From Theodoxus fluviatilis (taxonomy: Eukaryota; Mollusca; Gastropoda; Cycloneritida; Neritidae), in NCBI GenBank assembly GCA_034096865.1, contig JAWQFJ010028949.1, forward strand, positions 1 to 17,500: a DNA stretch of 17,500 nt. Reading direction: 5' to 3'. Made by a program: the position numbers and the translations under genes. Shown piece after piece: positions 1 through 7,918 of this stretch (positions are counted from its first letter, which is position 1; every line of letters begins with the position of its first letter). The notes beneath the pieces are model-generated. The model was not told the DNA's origin. It saw only the letters and a program-made list of their open reading frames with translations, and ran no database searches.

Positions 1-503
1 TGGGGAACGTGTGTGATTTCTGATGGGATTCCAACGATTTCTCTCCCTGTCAACTCTGCACTCTTTCGAAACAAGAAGCAACAGTCGATGAGACGCATGT
101 GTGGCTGTGCATTATAGGAAGAGAGCCATCATATGGCGCCTGCACAACAGTTGATAAATATACACACAGTTATTTTTTATTCGTAGAGTATGTAGTGTCT
201 TTCAAATGCATTCCTCCAGGTGGATATGTTTTCAGCAACGAATCATCAATGTATAGTGTTATGCAAGGAGCACACGCATGATTAATGAGCAAGTGAAGTT
301 TGAGTGTGAGTTTCATGTGTGGATGTGGGTAGATCTCATTATGTTATGAAGAGGCAAAGTGTAAGAAAGGGTCCAGTTATTGAACCACTGAAATATTGAT
401 ACCCCAGTGATTCATTCGTTTGTGTGGAACAACAAACAACGGGAAAATGTGTTTAGCAATGTAAGCCTCAGGTCCATCACCGAAGTTATCACTATTTTGT
501 GTA

Positions 504-536
504 GATGTTGTACAGATGTTGTACAGATGTTGTACA
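504..536. repeat. 11-bp tandem repeat, 3 units (copy A)
   Basis: Three perfect units of GATGTTGTACA stand head to tail inside dispersed repeat copy A. The same position in copy B carries six units. On the minus strand three units make 33 bases, so the tract reads as a repeating HLYNICTTxVQ peptide directly after an RT motif B-like sequence. Confidence 0.92.
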
Positions 537-585
537 GAAGTGGTGAGAAAACGCAGCCTTGGGAGACCCCGGCAGTCTGGGTTCA
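537..585 (-). pseudogene. RT motif B-like remnant, copy A
   Basis: Read on the minus strand, the bases next to the 11-bp repeat give a frame-disturbed equivalent of the clearer sequence in copy B (5363-5404), where VGVSQGCVFSPHLYNI can be read. Here the matching codons are split between two frames. Non-LTR retrotransposon RTs typically carry GVRQGCxLSPxLFN in motif B. The remnant is short and the call depends on the copy B reading, so it may be coincidental. Confidence 0.4.
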
Positions 586-760
586 TGACGGCATTATGTG
601 ACCGTCCATTTTCACACTCTGATCACAATCAGCAAGAGACTCTCTCGTCCATGGGTGCAGTGGAAATGGTAATGTGTATTCTCGATAGATATGTTACCCT
701 AACGTTCTTGTACAGCGCGAGGTTTGCTTTGTCCGCGCAATATGTTATATGTGTGGTAAA

Positions 761-1401
761 GTACCAGCCATACTTTCAAGTTTTAGAGTGCGGTTCTGGG
801 CAGATTTGTTACCTGAGCGAGTCTGGTGCCCATGCGTCAGGGGTGCCGAGGCGGTAAGGTTCACACACCAGGCGCTTTTACACTGAGAAGCATGGGTGGG
901 GTAGGTGCAGGGGTTGGAAAGGGGGTGGGGGGAGGAGGAAACTTGGGTAATGGTGAATGAGTTGGTACTGGCGGACAGGGTAGGGTGGTGGTAGCGAGAT
1001 GAGGTGATCGAGAGAGCGGAGACGAAAACAGGCCGCTCAGTGATCCCTCAGCGCACGCTTTTCATGATTGTACGTGTGGATCGCAGCCTTGTCTGATGCA
1101 AATGAATAGGTGAAGAACACTGCCCACATTCTTGGTGTTTTTCGTATCCGCCCCTGTCGGAGGCGCGCTTTAGCAAGCTGCATTCAGATCTGTCCTGTTT
1201 ACTCGAAAATCCGCTTCTCACTTGAGCGCACATTTTCATTACACACAGAGCAGTGCATTCAAAAGCCCTTTGAGGGAGCCTAGTGTGGAGCAACTGACGC
1301 TCGACAAGAGTTAAATTCTATGCAAAGCAATGGCTGCTTATCAAACCCATCTGCACGCAAGCATCACGTTACGAAAACCCGAATACCACTGGATAAAGAA
1401 A

Positions 1402-1402
<1 letters not shown>
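761..1402. other. No gene seen; G-rich tract at 892-945
   Basis: No coding feature can be supported. The sequence at 892-945 has several runs of three to six G on the plus strand, separated by short spacers, near a borderline G-quadruplex pattern. The rest is mixed unique-looking DNA. The minus-strand ORF at 1048-1293 resembles nothing recognisable. Confidence 0.6.
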
Positions 1403-1438
<36 letters not shown>

Positions 1439-1565
1439 CGTGTGTGTGTGTGCGTGTGCGTGCGTGCGTGCGTGCGTGTGTGTGTGCGTGCGTGCGTGCT
1501 TGTGCGTGCGCGTGCGTGTGTGTGTGTGTATGCACGCGCGCACGCGTGTGTGCATGTATGTGTGT
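1403..1565. repeat. GT/GC alternating microsatellite
   Basis: The tract begins as pure (TG)n and becomes interspersed TGCG, TGCA and CGCG steps toward 1550. It is almost wholly alternating purine-pyrimidine for about 160 bases. ORFs here (poly-CV or poly-TH) are artefacts of the dinucleotide. Confidence 0.97.
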
Positions 1566-1790
1566 TTCGTTATTTTCTGTTGTAGATGTGCTCTGGTAAT
1601 GTAGAAATGGTCTTTGATCCTCAAAGCCAATGCAATGTTGAGCCCTGCATATCAGACTCGTACATGCCTATGCTTTACCCGCAGGATTGTTTCAGTTTCT
1701 CCACCAACTTTTCTCCATAAGAATACATGCAGCACCGTCGTTTTCGTTGTCTATGTAGACCACTTAATGAGTTTACAAACTCTAAGCATC
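1566..1790. other. No gene seen; left flank of the solo LTR
   Basis: Unique-looking sequence between the GT tract and the LTR. It ends in CATC at 1787-1790, which is repeated immediately after the LTR. Nothing resembling a primer binding site lies at the LTR edge on either strand, which supports a solo LTR. Confidence 0.6.
1787..1790. repeat. Target-site duplication CATC, left
   Basis: CATC directly precedes the TGTTG end of the LTR and is matched by CATC at 2452-2455. Confidence 0.8.
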
Positions 1791-1882
1791 TGTTGCGGGT
1801 AGAAGGTCTGTAACTTAAGGTTCGTCCCAGCTTGCGCCAGGAAAGCAGAAACAGGACTTCGGCGTGCGTTTTCTACAGGATC

Positions 1883-1888
1883 TTTATT
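1883..1888 (-). terminator. LTR polyadenylation signal AATAAA
   Basis: TTTATT on the plus strand gives AATAAA on the minus strand. It lies about 140 bases downstream of the LTR TATA box in the minus-strand sense and about 90 bases before the LTR end. That is where the R/U5 cleavage signal of an LTR is expected. Confidence 0.65.
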
Positions 1889-2027
1889 CCCGGACTGGTC
1901 AGCGCTTACAGCAATCACTCGTGCACCCACAGCGGTCACTCGTGCTGCTCAGGCTGCGCCTTAATACGGCTCCTACAGCCTCCCAAGCGCTCTCAGCTTC
2001 CAGTAACCGCCCTCTCATGTACACGTG

Positions 2028-2062
2028 TATATATAGTGCCGTGCTTGGGTTCGGGAACGTTC
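2028..2062 (-). promoter_or_regulatory. LTR core promoter: TATA box with adjacent heat-shock-element-like array
   Basis: TATATATA (2028-2035) lies 14 bases downstream, in the minus-strand sense, of TTCGGGAACGTTC (2050-2062). That motif is three alternating GAA/TTC units with exact two-base spacing, the canonical form bound by heat shock factor trimers. Transcription would run leftward, starting near 2000. A palindromic ACACGTGT containing an E-box (CACGTG) touches the TATA box. The motif match is direct observation; heat responsiveness is inference. Confidence 0.6.
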
Positions 2063-2122
2063 TAAGCGACTTCTGTATTGCCACTTCGGCATACTGGAGG
2101 GGACGCCCACCCTCCCTGGCCA

Positions 2123-2301
2123 ACGAGGACCAATCGGTGGTCAGTTGGTTACTACATAGTGGGATGGGAAATTTCCAGTACCGACGAACACCAATCAGTG
2201 GTCAGTTGGTTACTTCATAGTGGGATGGGAAATTTCCAGTACCGACGAGGACCAATCAGTGGTCAGTTGGTTACTGCGTAGTGGGATGGGAAATTTCCAG
2301 T
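2123..2301. repeat. 61-bp tandem repeat in LTR U3, about 2.9 copies
   Basis: Units begin near 2123, 2184 and 2245, and the third dissolves into a C-rich tract at 2302-2319. Each unit holds CCAAT on the plus strand and the palindromic GGAAATTTCC (GAA-at-TTC at 2168, 2229 and 2290), exactly 61 bases apart. The palindrome fits a two-unit heat-shock-type motif, and it also resembles a Rel/kappaB site. Repeated U3 enhancers are common in LTRs. The ORFs across it are repeat artefacts. Confidence 0.93.
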
Positions 2302-2409
2302 CCCCCCCCCCCTCCCCCCAGCAATCTGCTGACTAATTCTGACCCCCTGACCCTCTGCGCGCTGACAAGGCAGAAATCGCCTTCACCCCCTCTCACAAAG
2401 GAGGGAAAG

Positions 2410-2422
2410 TTCCCGAACCTTC
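2410..2422. promoter_or_regulatory. Distal heat-shock-element-like array
   Basis: TTCCCGAACCTTC gives TTC-cc-GAA-cc-TTC, a second exact three-unit alternating array. It lies near the outer U3 end of the LTR, about 30 bases inside the boundary. Confidence 0.55.
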
Positions 2423-2451
2423 CGCAGGCACTTCACATTACATCCACAACA

Positions 2452-2455
2452 CATC
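2452..2455. repeat. Target-site duplication CATC, right
   Basis: CATC directly follows the CAACA end of the LTR. With the left copy it defines the insertion boundaries to the base. Confidence 0.8.
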
Positions 2456-4650
2456 ACTGCATCATCAATGAAAGATAAGACAACTCGGAGAAGAAACTGC
2501 CGGAACATCGAAGGGAGTCATCCCTGGCGGGCTCCCACACGGAGAGGTTTGGTCACCATTTCTGTAAAGACCGGGTCAGCAACTAGGACTGAGCGCAGAT
2601 GATTTCCGGGCCGGAAGTAAAAAGAAACTCGGAAGATCGCTGCAGACAACCGACATTTCGACCTACATGGGGCCAGATGGCGGCTATAATCTATTTATAG
2701 TCATCTCGTTGCATGGGTCCCACGAGACGAGCGCCAGCTGAGCCCCTAATGCCAGGTGAGAAGTGTGAGCCAGCAGTGCCATTCACTGAGGAATACCCTT
2801 TGTTACGAGTTAGGTTCAGGTATTTAATTTAATAATTCTGGGTCGTTTATGTCTAGGGGTAAACTCCACATACCTACTCGCACTCTTCCACTCTCTCATT
2901 CAAACAGAGATAGAACAAGTCTGAAATGAGAGATGGGTAACACAAAATCACAAATCAAATGCTTTAATTCCCTTACAATCAAAATTCTAAATGAGCGATG
3001 GACGCTATAATTAATTACTAATAGTAATTATGCAACAAATACTAATCTAATTCCCAATCCCAAACAATATAATAAATGATCTGCCAAAGCAGTATTGATA
3101 CTTAACTGCAGTGACGAAACTCCAGCCAATCACAGGGCACGTCAGCCGTGCTCGTAGGCAGCGCGCGGCGAGGGGTGAGGTGAGGGAGGGGGAGAGGGAA
3201 AAATGGGTTATCCAGTGCACGGGAGGCACTCACACACCTATACACGCCTCTCCGAAAACTTCCAGAGTGGGGATGTTCGTCCACCCCAGTAAACCTGTCA
3301 GGCGAAGGGCTGACTCTTTCTCTCTCTCCTGCGGCTACAGGCGACGAAAATTCCTCCTAGGGACGAGGCGACCTGGGTAGACTTCAAGTGCCGACAGTTG
3401 CAAGCTCAGGGGAAGACGTAGATAGGCGGCGTGGACGTGCTGCCGGGGGCGAGCGAGGACGCAGACGACATGTGTGCAGAGCCGACGATACTCCTCTCAT
3501 ACGGCGACTCTTGCTGTGAGGCGTTTTCTTAACTGGAAGAGGACTCTGTAGTTGCCTTCTAGCTGGGGAGACGGCGTTCGGCGCTTCTTGACGGAGGGAA
3601 TGCTGTTTCTGTTTTCTTCAGTGACGAGGGCAGAGCAGAATTCCGGCATAACCTGGGACAACAATCTTTTAGCGTGGTGACGGTAGAGTCTAGATATGAA
3701 GTAGTCCAGGTACTTCAGTCGTGGAGGGTCCACCTTTCATCTTGATACGGTGGATGCCATGTGGAAAATTCTTGAACAGGGCACTATACCTACACGTGGG
3801 TCTGTTCCGTAAAAATAATAGTACGAGTGCGCCCGTCTTGTAGCGCATGGGCATTTTATATGCCAGCCAAAACTTCTAGGCGTTTCTCATCCAATCGCAA
3901 CACCGATGAGAGGTCTTGAGTTTCGATCTCACACAATTAACCAATCACTGTTCAGCCGTATAAATTACACCTTGAGTCACATGTCTCTCGTAGTCATTTC
4001 TGATTGCTCCTTTCAAGCAAACAGCTTCATTAGACAGTTCTCTGAAGATTCCATGTGGATTGGTTAAACTTAAATCATTAATCAAGAAATGATTAATTCC
4101 CAAATAAAACGTGTTATTAACTAATTCCTTCATCAGGCAAGAGTCAGGATTCATTTACTTCTTGCCTCTCCCAATTCTTAACTAAACAGGGCGCAGTCTA
4201 CTACATAAACACAGTTTGGCAGATCTCTCTACACTACAATACGGTTTGGCAGATTTGACTAAACCCACCCCACTGATCAATCAAACAACAAACAGTGAGG
4301 AAGCGTGTGTTCGTCACACCCTTCAAGACGGATTGAAACCCCTGGAAGTCACTTTATAAAAACCAAATGTGACTGTAAACCGTTTTCACTAAAGTCTTCA
4401 TTTCTTAGGTTTAGGTTAAATGCTATATTGTTCAATGACTTCACTGATATTGTAATGTGCAGTGTCATAGGATATGTGTACACTCTTTAGTAGACTCTTA
4501 TAATTGGTTTGTGGTCATATTTTAAAGAAACTAATAAAAAGATATCATTGTAAACTGTACAAGTATTTTTACACGAACTATGATTATGAACGAAATATGT
4601 TAAAATGATTTTTAATGACAATTTGTGACGTGTACAAATTGGCTATGAAC
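2456..4650. other. No recognisable gene; CpG-richer block at about 3105-3500 between AT-rich flanks
   Basis: No coding feature is supported over about 2.2 kb. 3105-3500 is GC-rich and holds many CpG steps, GCGCGCGG-type strings and a GA-rich stretch at 3175-3205. 2930-3090 and 3940-4560 are AT-rich. CCAAT followed by TATAAATT occurs at about 3940-3960, without other promoter support. A small hairpin, ATTAATCA/TGATTAAT with a 5-base loop, sits at 4077-4097. The motif TTTGGCAGAT occurs twice at about 4212-4255, and its complement occurs near 3079. The minus ORF at 3497-3733 (78 residues, basic) is unrecognised and probably fortuitous. Confidence 0.55.
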
Positions 4651-4666
4651 ACAGTATTTGTCAAGT

Positions 4667-4737
4667 ACCTCAGTAGCTCAGTAGTCAGACACCTGGAACA
4701 GTCACTGGAGGTCGCGGGTTCGGTCCCCGCACCAGGT
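4667..4737 (+). ncRNA. tRNA-like Pol III head of a SINE-type repeat (not a functional tRNA)
   Basis: An A box TAGCTCAGTAGT (4674-4685) and a B box GGTTCGGTCCC (4717-4727) stand at tRNA-like spacing. The T arm is perfect: GCGGG (4714-4718), loop TTCGGTC, CCCGC (4726-4730). The acceptor halves ACCTCAG and ACCAGGT pair only at the outer four positions, and the D and anticodon stems do not fold well. This is therefore a diverged tRNA-derived promoter rather than a tRNA gene. It stands about 45 bases before the body of dispersed repeat copy B, consistent with a SINE head. Confidence 0.75.
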
Positions 4738-5298
4738 TTGAAACTTTTTCTGTCCATCTCGCTCAGGGAACCCACCTTAGTATGGGAAACCTGTGTAATG
4801 TCTAATGGGATTCCAATGATATTTCTCCCTGTCAACTCTTTGCACTCATTCGAAACAAGAAGCAACATTCTATGATACATATGTGTAGCTGTGCATCGTA
4901 GGAGGAGAACCATCATATGGCGCCTGTGCAACAGTTGATAAATATACACATCACACAGTTATTCCTTATTCGTAGAGTATGTAGTTTCTTTCAAATGCAT
5001 TCATCTGGGTGGATATATTTTCAGCGACGAATTATCAATGTAGTGGTATGCAAGGAGAACACGCATGATTAATCAGCAAGCGAGTGATGTTTGAGTGTGA
5101 GTTGCATGCGTGGATGTGGGTAGATCTCATATGTTTTGAAGAGGACAAGCGTATAAAAGAGTCAAGTTATCGACCTACTTAAATCTTGATACCTCAGTGA
5201 TTCAGTCATTTGTGTGGAACAACAAAATGAATGACCGGATAACGTGTTCATTAATGTAGGCTTAAGGCTTATCTACGAAGTTATCACTATTTTGTGTA

Positions 5299-5364
5299 GA
5301 TGCTGTACAGGCGTTGTACAGATGTTGTACAGGTGTTGTACAGGTGTTGTACAGATGTTGTACA
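5299..5364. repeat. 11-bp tandem repeat, 6 units (copy B)
   Basis: Six units of the form GRYGYTGTACA stand head to tail, with substitutions at three positions. The homologous site in copy A has three units, so the tract changed length after the two copies diverged. Confidence 0.93.
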
Positions 5365-5425
5365 GGTGTGGCGAGAAAACGCAGCCTTGGGAGACACCGA
5401 CAGTATGGGTCCATGACGGCGTTCT
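5363..5425 (-). pseudogene. RT motif B-like remnant, copy B
   Basis: On the minus strand this reads HTVGVSQGCVFSPHLYNI, running into the 11-bp repeat. Motif B of non-LTR retrotransposon RTs is typically GVRQGCxLSPxLFN, and the upstream residues RTPSW fit the usual RT-x-W context. No other RT motif is readable in the repeat. It is either a captured LINE scrap or a chance match; the density of matching residues favours a scrap. Confidence 0.5.
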
Positions 5426-5584
5426 GTGACCGTCCTTCGTCACACTCTGATCTCGATCAGCAAGAGACTTTCTCGTCCATGGGTGCAGTGGAAATGGTAA
5501 TGTGTGTTTTTGATAAATGTGTAACCCTGACATTCTGGACAAGTCTGCGGTCTCGTTTGATTTGCGAAATATTCTCGGGTATGG

Positions 5585-6155
5585 GGATATAGAATCTCTA
5601 CATGAACACGCGGTCATCAACAGTCATCTCCGTCCTTTCACTGCACTCTCATCCTTTCGTCCCATTCCCTCCCTTCCCCCGCCATCTTTCTCCTCTTCTT
5701 CCTCTCTCCACCCTGCCCTCCATTTCTTTCTTCTCTGTTCTCTTAACTTTGTCATGCAAAACATCGCGATATCCAGTTGCGCTTAGTGGCGCAGTTCAAA
5801 AGCCCAAGCCTACTCCCCTCGGTTCCCTACAATTCCCCACTCCGTTCTCACGAGGTCTCTGCATGTACATCCGAAACTGAAAATATGGAATACATTGAAT
5901 GTATCCTGCCCCTGTTTTGATGTCTAGCCTCAGGTCTATTTCTATCAATAGGGAAGATGGAAAGGACGAGAAGGACGAAGTCAGTGACCCAATTTCGGAT
6001 GGAGTCACGTGGTCGTATCGTGACAAATTCGTCAGACAAGTTGACAAGAGTTTTATTTCATCTTCCTGACTGAATGGAAGGAATTCAAGTGTGATGGAAA
6101 CCAAATGCATTCGCCTTCAGGCAAGTCAGAATAGTCCAAGGGACGGAACGAGAAA
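5585..6155. other. No gene seen; pyrimidine-rich tract at about 5640-5740
   Basis: 5640-5740 is dominated by C and T on the plus strand (CCCTCCC, TCCTCTTCTTCC, CTCTCC), giving low-complexity ORFs. The minus ORF at 5796-6110 is not recognised and shares nothing visible with the LINE fragment beyond it. Confidence 0.55.
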
Positions 6156-6185
6156 GGGGGAGGGGTAGAGTTGGGGTTGGAGGGG
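6156..6185 (+). other. G-quadruplex motif
   Basis: Four runs of four or five G (6156-6160, 6162-6165, 6173-6176, 6182-6185) are separated by loops of 1, 7 and 5 bases. This meets the usual intramolecular quadruplex pattern on the plus strand. It lies just beyond the truncated end of the LINE fragment. Confidence 0.7.
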
Positions 6186-6212
6186 ACGGGATGAAGGTTG
6201 GGTGGTTTGTGG

Positions 6213-6905
6213 GAAAATTCTTGGATGTTGCAACCCCTAAGTCTTAATTTAAATGCTCGAAGAAACCTTTTACATTACTCAACCCACCAGTAAACCACAC
6301 CTCGGCAAAACCAAACCTGGACAGTCAGTTTTCCATTAGTTGCCCAATTTCTAGTGCGGGGTACAGCCGACTTAAGATGCAAAAAGTATGCTTGCTTTGG
6401 TAGTCTACTGTTCGGCATATTACATACTTTAAGCCAATACTTCACAGCCCCGTGCACTCTGAGATAGACAGTGGATAACGATCTAGATCGCCGTACACCA
6501 TGCGGTCAGAAGTTCGACTATCAAGACTAAGGATTTTCTTTCATACGAAACTTTGTTGTTTTTTTCAACAATATCACTTTTACTCATGACCCATACTTCT
6601 GAACCATAGAGAAAAAGTGACTGTACCCGAGAATCAAACATTTTAAAGAATATAGTTGTATGAAGCTTATGTAAACACCACATTGTCGTCAGTATCTGAA
6701 CAATTCTCTGTTTCCTCTTGGTAGCTAGATCTGTCAGATGGACACTTGAGGATAGCCTGGTAGAAAAAGTGTAACCTAGATGCTTGTAGTTACTCACCAC
6801 CAAGGACCATCGTTCCCTTTTTGCTAAATACCAGCGCAGGTAGCACTTCTGGCACAACTCCCTTTGTTGTCTTCTTGTTCTGAGGGCTCTCATGAACAGT
6901 ATGCC
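6213..6905 (-). pseudogene. Non-LTR retrotransposon, C-terminal region of the RT protein (LINE fragment 2)
   Basis: The minus strand reads YLAKRERW, then VVSNYKHLGYTFSTRLSSS, KQRIVQILTTMWCLHKL, IFFKMFDSRVQSLFLYGSEV, MVYGDLDRYPLSI, VHGAVKYWLKVCNM, RLPKQAY, NWATN and finally KRFLRAFKLRLRGCN, in that order over about 690 bases. The order matches the region after RT motif C in APE-type non-LTR elements, and matches LINE fragment 1 at 10300-11290 block for block. Several frame changes break it, for example between RYPLSI and VHGAV near 6455, so it is dead. Motifs A to C and the tail are absent, so it is truncated at both ends. Similarity to fragment 1 is clear but not close: a related family, not a recent copy. 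Confidence 0.85.
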
Positions 6906-6911
6906 TGCCAT

Positions 6912-7229
6912 AGGGAAGTGTGGTACAGCCCCCCGAACCGAACTGCGCGGTTTGTGGGAAAGAGCTCCATAGAGAGCTAGGGCTTATGGAGGCTGGGCGA
7001 GGCAGATGACATCTGTGTGTTTCTTGTCCTCTATACGTCGTTTTCAGCTCGGGCTGGGCGCAGGGCTTCGTGTTATTCTGCTCGATGTTCTGCTGTTACT
7101 TAGTTGTGGAACATGAAGGGTTTAGTGAGTATGGGTGGGTGGGGTGAGGTATATTCCATACGGATGGTGGTATTAATTGGGGTATAATTATTAAGCATTA
7201 CAAGGCAAACCGATCAAGTAAATTTCGAC
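6912..7229. other. No gene seen
   Basis: About 300 bases without a supported feature, including a GGGTGGGTGGGG run near 7130-7146 and an AT-rich stretch before 7200. Confidence 0.5.
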
Positions 7230-7373
7230 TTCACCCTTCCTAAAGCCGTCTTTGACCTCGCAATTCCAACTGCTGAGGTCGTCCACAAGGCGTACCCAGC
7301 CGTCTATGGTGATGCCTGTCAGTCTCGAGTCTCTCCTGCAAACATCTTCGCAGCGCAGCTGTGGGTGGCCAAC
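7230..7373 (-). pseudogene. LINE-type C-terminal fragment (GHPQLRCEDVCRRD)
   Basis: The minus strand reads VGHPQLRCEDVCRRDSRL, then a short spacer, then WVRLVDDLSSWNCEVKDGF and RKGE. This resembles the RPxLRxKDVCKRD...W..LA.DRxxWR...GE segment found near the C terminus of many invertebrate non-LTR retrotransposon proteins. It is a different module from the end of LINE fragments 1 and 2. The open frame extends to 7451 but the outer part is not recognisable. No RT motif lies next to it, so it is an isolated truncated piece. Confidence 0.6.
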
Positions 7374-7910
7374 TGTGGTGGAGATCCTGTTGCTAGGCAG
7401 ACTGATTGTTGTGTCAACAGCAACCGCCTTTATATTTTCACATTTGTGCACAATGTACCATTTATTGTAACTGCCTTTTCGTGCTGTGGATGTTAATGTT
7501 ACATGGTGTTTTGATAAGTGTTTTCATGCCACGATGTTAAATTGTTTGTGTGTGGGGCTGAAATAAAGATATGCATATCTATTGCCTAATCCATATAAGG
7601 TAAATTAAATTCGTCCATTCGCTTTGTGGAAAGCCAGTCGGACCGAGAACTCTGCGGCAGCAACGACTACAAGCGTCAAATTGAGTGTAACGTGCAGATA
7701 CAGCTCTGGAGGTACAGCACTCCGACGTCAAGGGTGACTAACGCTGGAAGCTACTGCGCAGTCCGAATAAGACAGGAATCAGCAGAGAAAAAGATAGCCA
7801 AGCTGTTTGTCATAAGGAAACTTCTTTGTAGCGTGCGGTAACAGTAGAGGTCGGCTGTTTCACTCCATCCATTTTTCACTCAGCTGTAAATTCCTGCTCA
7901 CTGCTGCAGC
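7374..7910. other. No supported gene; possible polyadenylation signal at 7562
   Basis: AATAAA occurs at 7562-7567 on the plus strand after a T/G-rich stretch, but no coding exon upstream can be tied to it. The plus ORF at 7626-7841 lacks an ATG at its first position and is unrecognised. Confidence 0.5.
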
Positions 7911-7918
7911 ACCGGTAG

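Larger units (their letters stand above)
1..760. repeat. Dispersed repeat, copy A (cut by the window edge)
   Basis: This stretch aligns along its length with about 4784-5580. Shared blocks include the AACAAGAAGCAAC segment, CATCATATGGCGCCTG, ACAGTTGATAAATATACACA, GGATGTGGGTAGATCTCAT, the ACGAAGTTATCACTATTTTG-type segment, GAGAAAACGCAGCCTTGGGA and GGGTGCAGTGGAAATGGTAA. Differences are scattered substitutions and small indels, as expected of old interspersed copies rather than a recent duplication. Homology fades near 740-775. The left end lies outside the window, so it cannot be seen whether A also had the tRNA-like head found before copy B. The short ORFs across it are not conserved in frame between the copies, so they are not treated as genes. 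Confidence 0.88.
1791..2451 (-). mobile_element. Solo LTR of an LTR retrotransposon (661 bp)
   Basis: Read on the minus strand, this begins TGTTGTGGATG and ends CTACCCGCAACA. This gives the TG...CA termini of LTRs inside a 5-bp inverted repeat TGTTG/CAACA. The 4-bp sequence CATC sits directly outside both ends (1787-1790 and 2452-2455), as expected of a target-site duplication. Inside, on the minus strand, come a distal GAA/TTC array, three 61-bp repeats, a second GAA/TTC array, TATATATA (2035-2028) and AATAAA (1888-1883), in the order U3, R, U5. No internal region, primer binding site or second LTR is visible, so the likely history is recombination between the two LTRs of a full element. Four-base duplications are common in the Ty3/Gypsy group, but the family cannot be named. 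Confidence 0.85.
4738..5580. repeat. Dispersed repeat, copy B, with preceding linker
   Basis: From about 4784 this aligns with copy A at the left edge of the window, over roughly 800 bases with scattered substitutions and indels. 4738-4783 links the tRNA-like head to the shared body. The right end is diffuse: after the CCCTGACATTC block near 5535 the match to A becomes weak. Head plus body would be over 900 bases, long for a SINE. The unit may be a composite, or the tRNA-like head may be a separate insertion that happens to abut it. Confidence 0.82.

Noticed and set aside
99..857. Plus-strand ORFs in copy A and their counterparts in copy B (5244-5592)
   Set aside because: Frames differ between the copies and are broken by indels, so there is no sign of selection for a protein.
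1320..1630. Cysteine/valine-rich and threonine/histidine-rich ORFs
   Set aside because: Translations of the GT/CA microsatellite. The similar ORFs at 8929-9238 are rejected for the same reason.
2078..2281. ORFs with repeated QYRR and ISGQLVT
   Set aside because: Artefacts of the 61-bp tandem repeats in the LTR.
2660..2690. CTCF-like site GGCCAGATGGCGGC
   Set aside because: It matches only about nine of twelve core positions, and mismatches fall at conserved bases.
3497..3733. Minus-strand basic 78-residue ORF as a gene
   Set aside because: No recognisable motif, no promoter or splice context, and it lies in a GC-richer stretch where long frames arise by chance.
3079..4255. Inverted repeat GATCTGCCAAA (3079) versus the complement of TTTGGCAGAT (4212-4255) as transposon ends
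   Set aside because: Only about 11 bases match, no target duplication was found and the interior has no transposase-like ORF.
4667..4737. Functional tRNA gene
   Set aside because: Only the T arm and outer acceptor pairs fold; the D and anticodon stems are degenerate.
4584..4949. Minus-strand 121-residue ORF
   Set aside because: It runs antisense through the tRNA-like head and dispersed repeat; the open frame is not conserved in copy A.
7626..7841. Plus-strand 71-residue ORF
   Set aside because: It opens at GTG rather than ATG, has no recognisable domain and ends before the candidate promoter.
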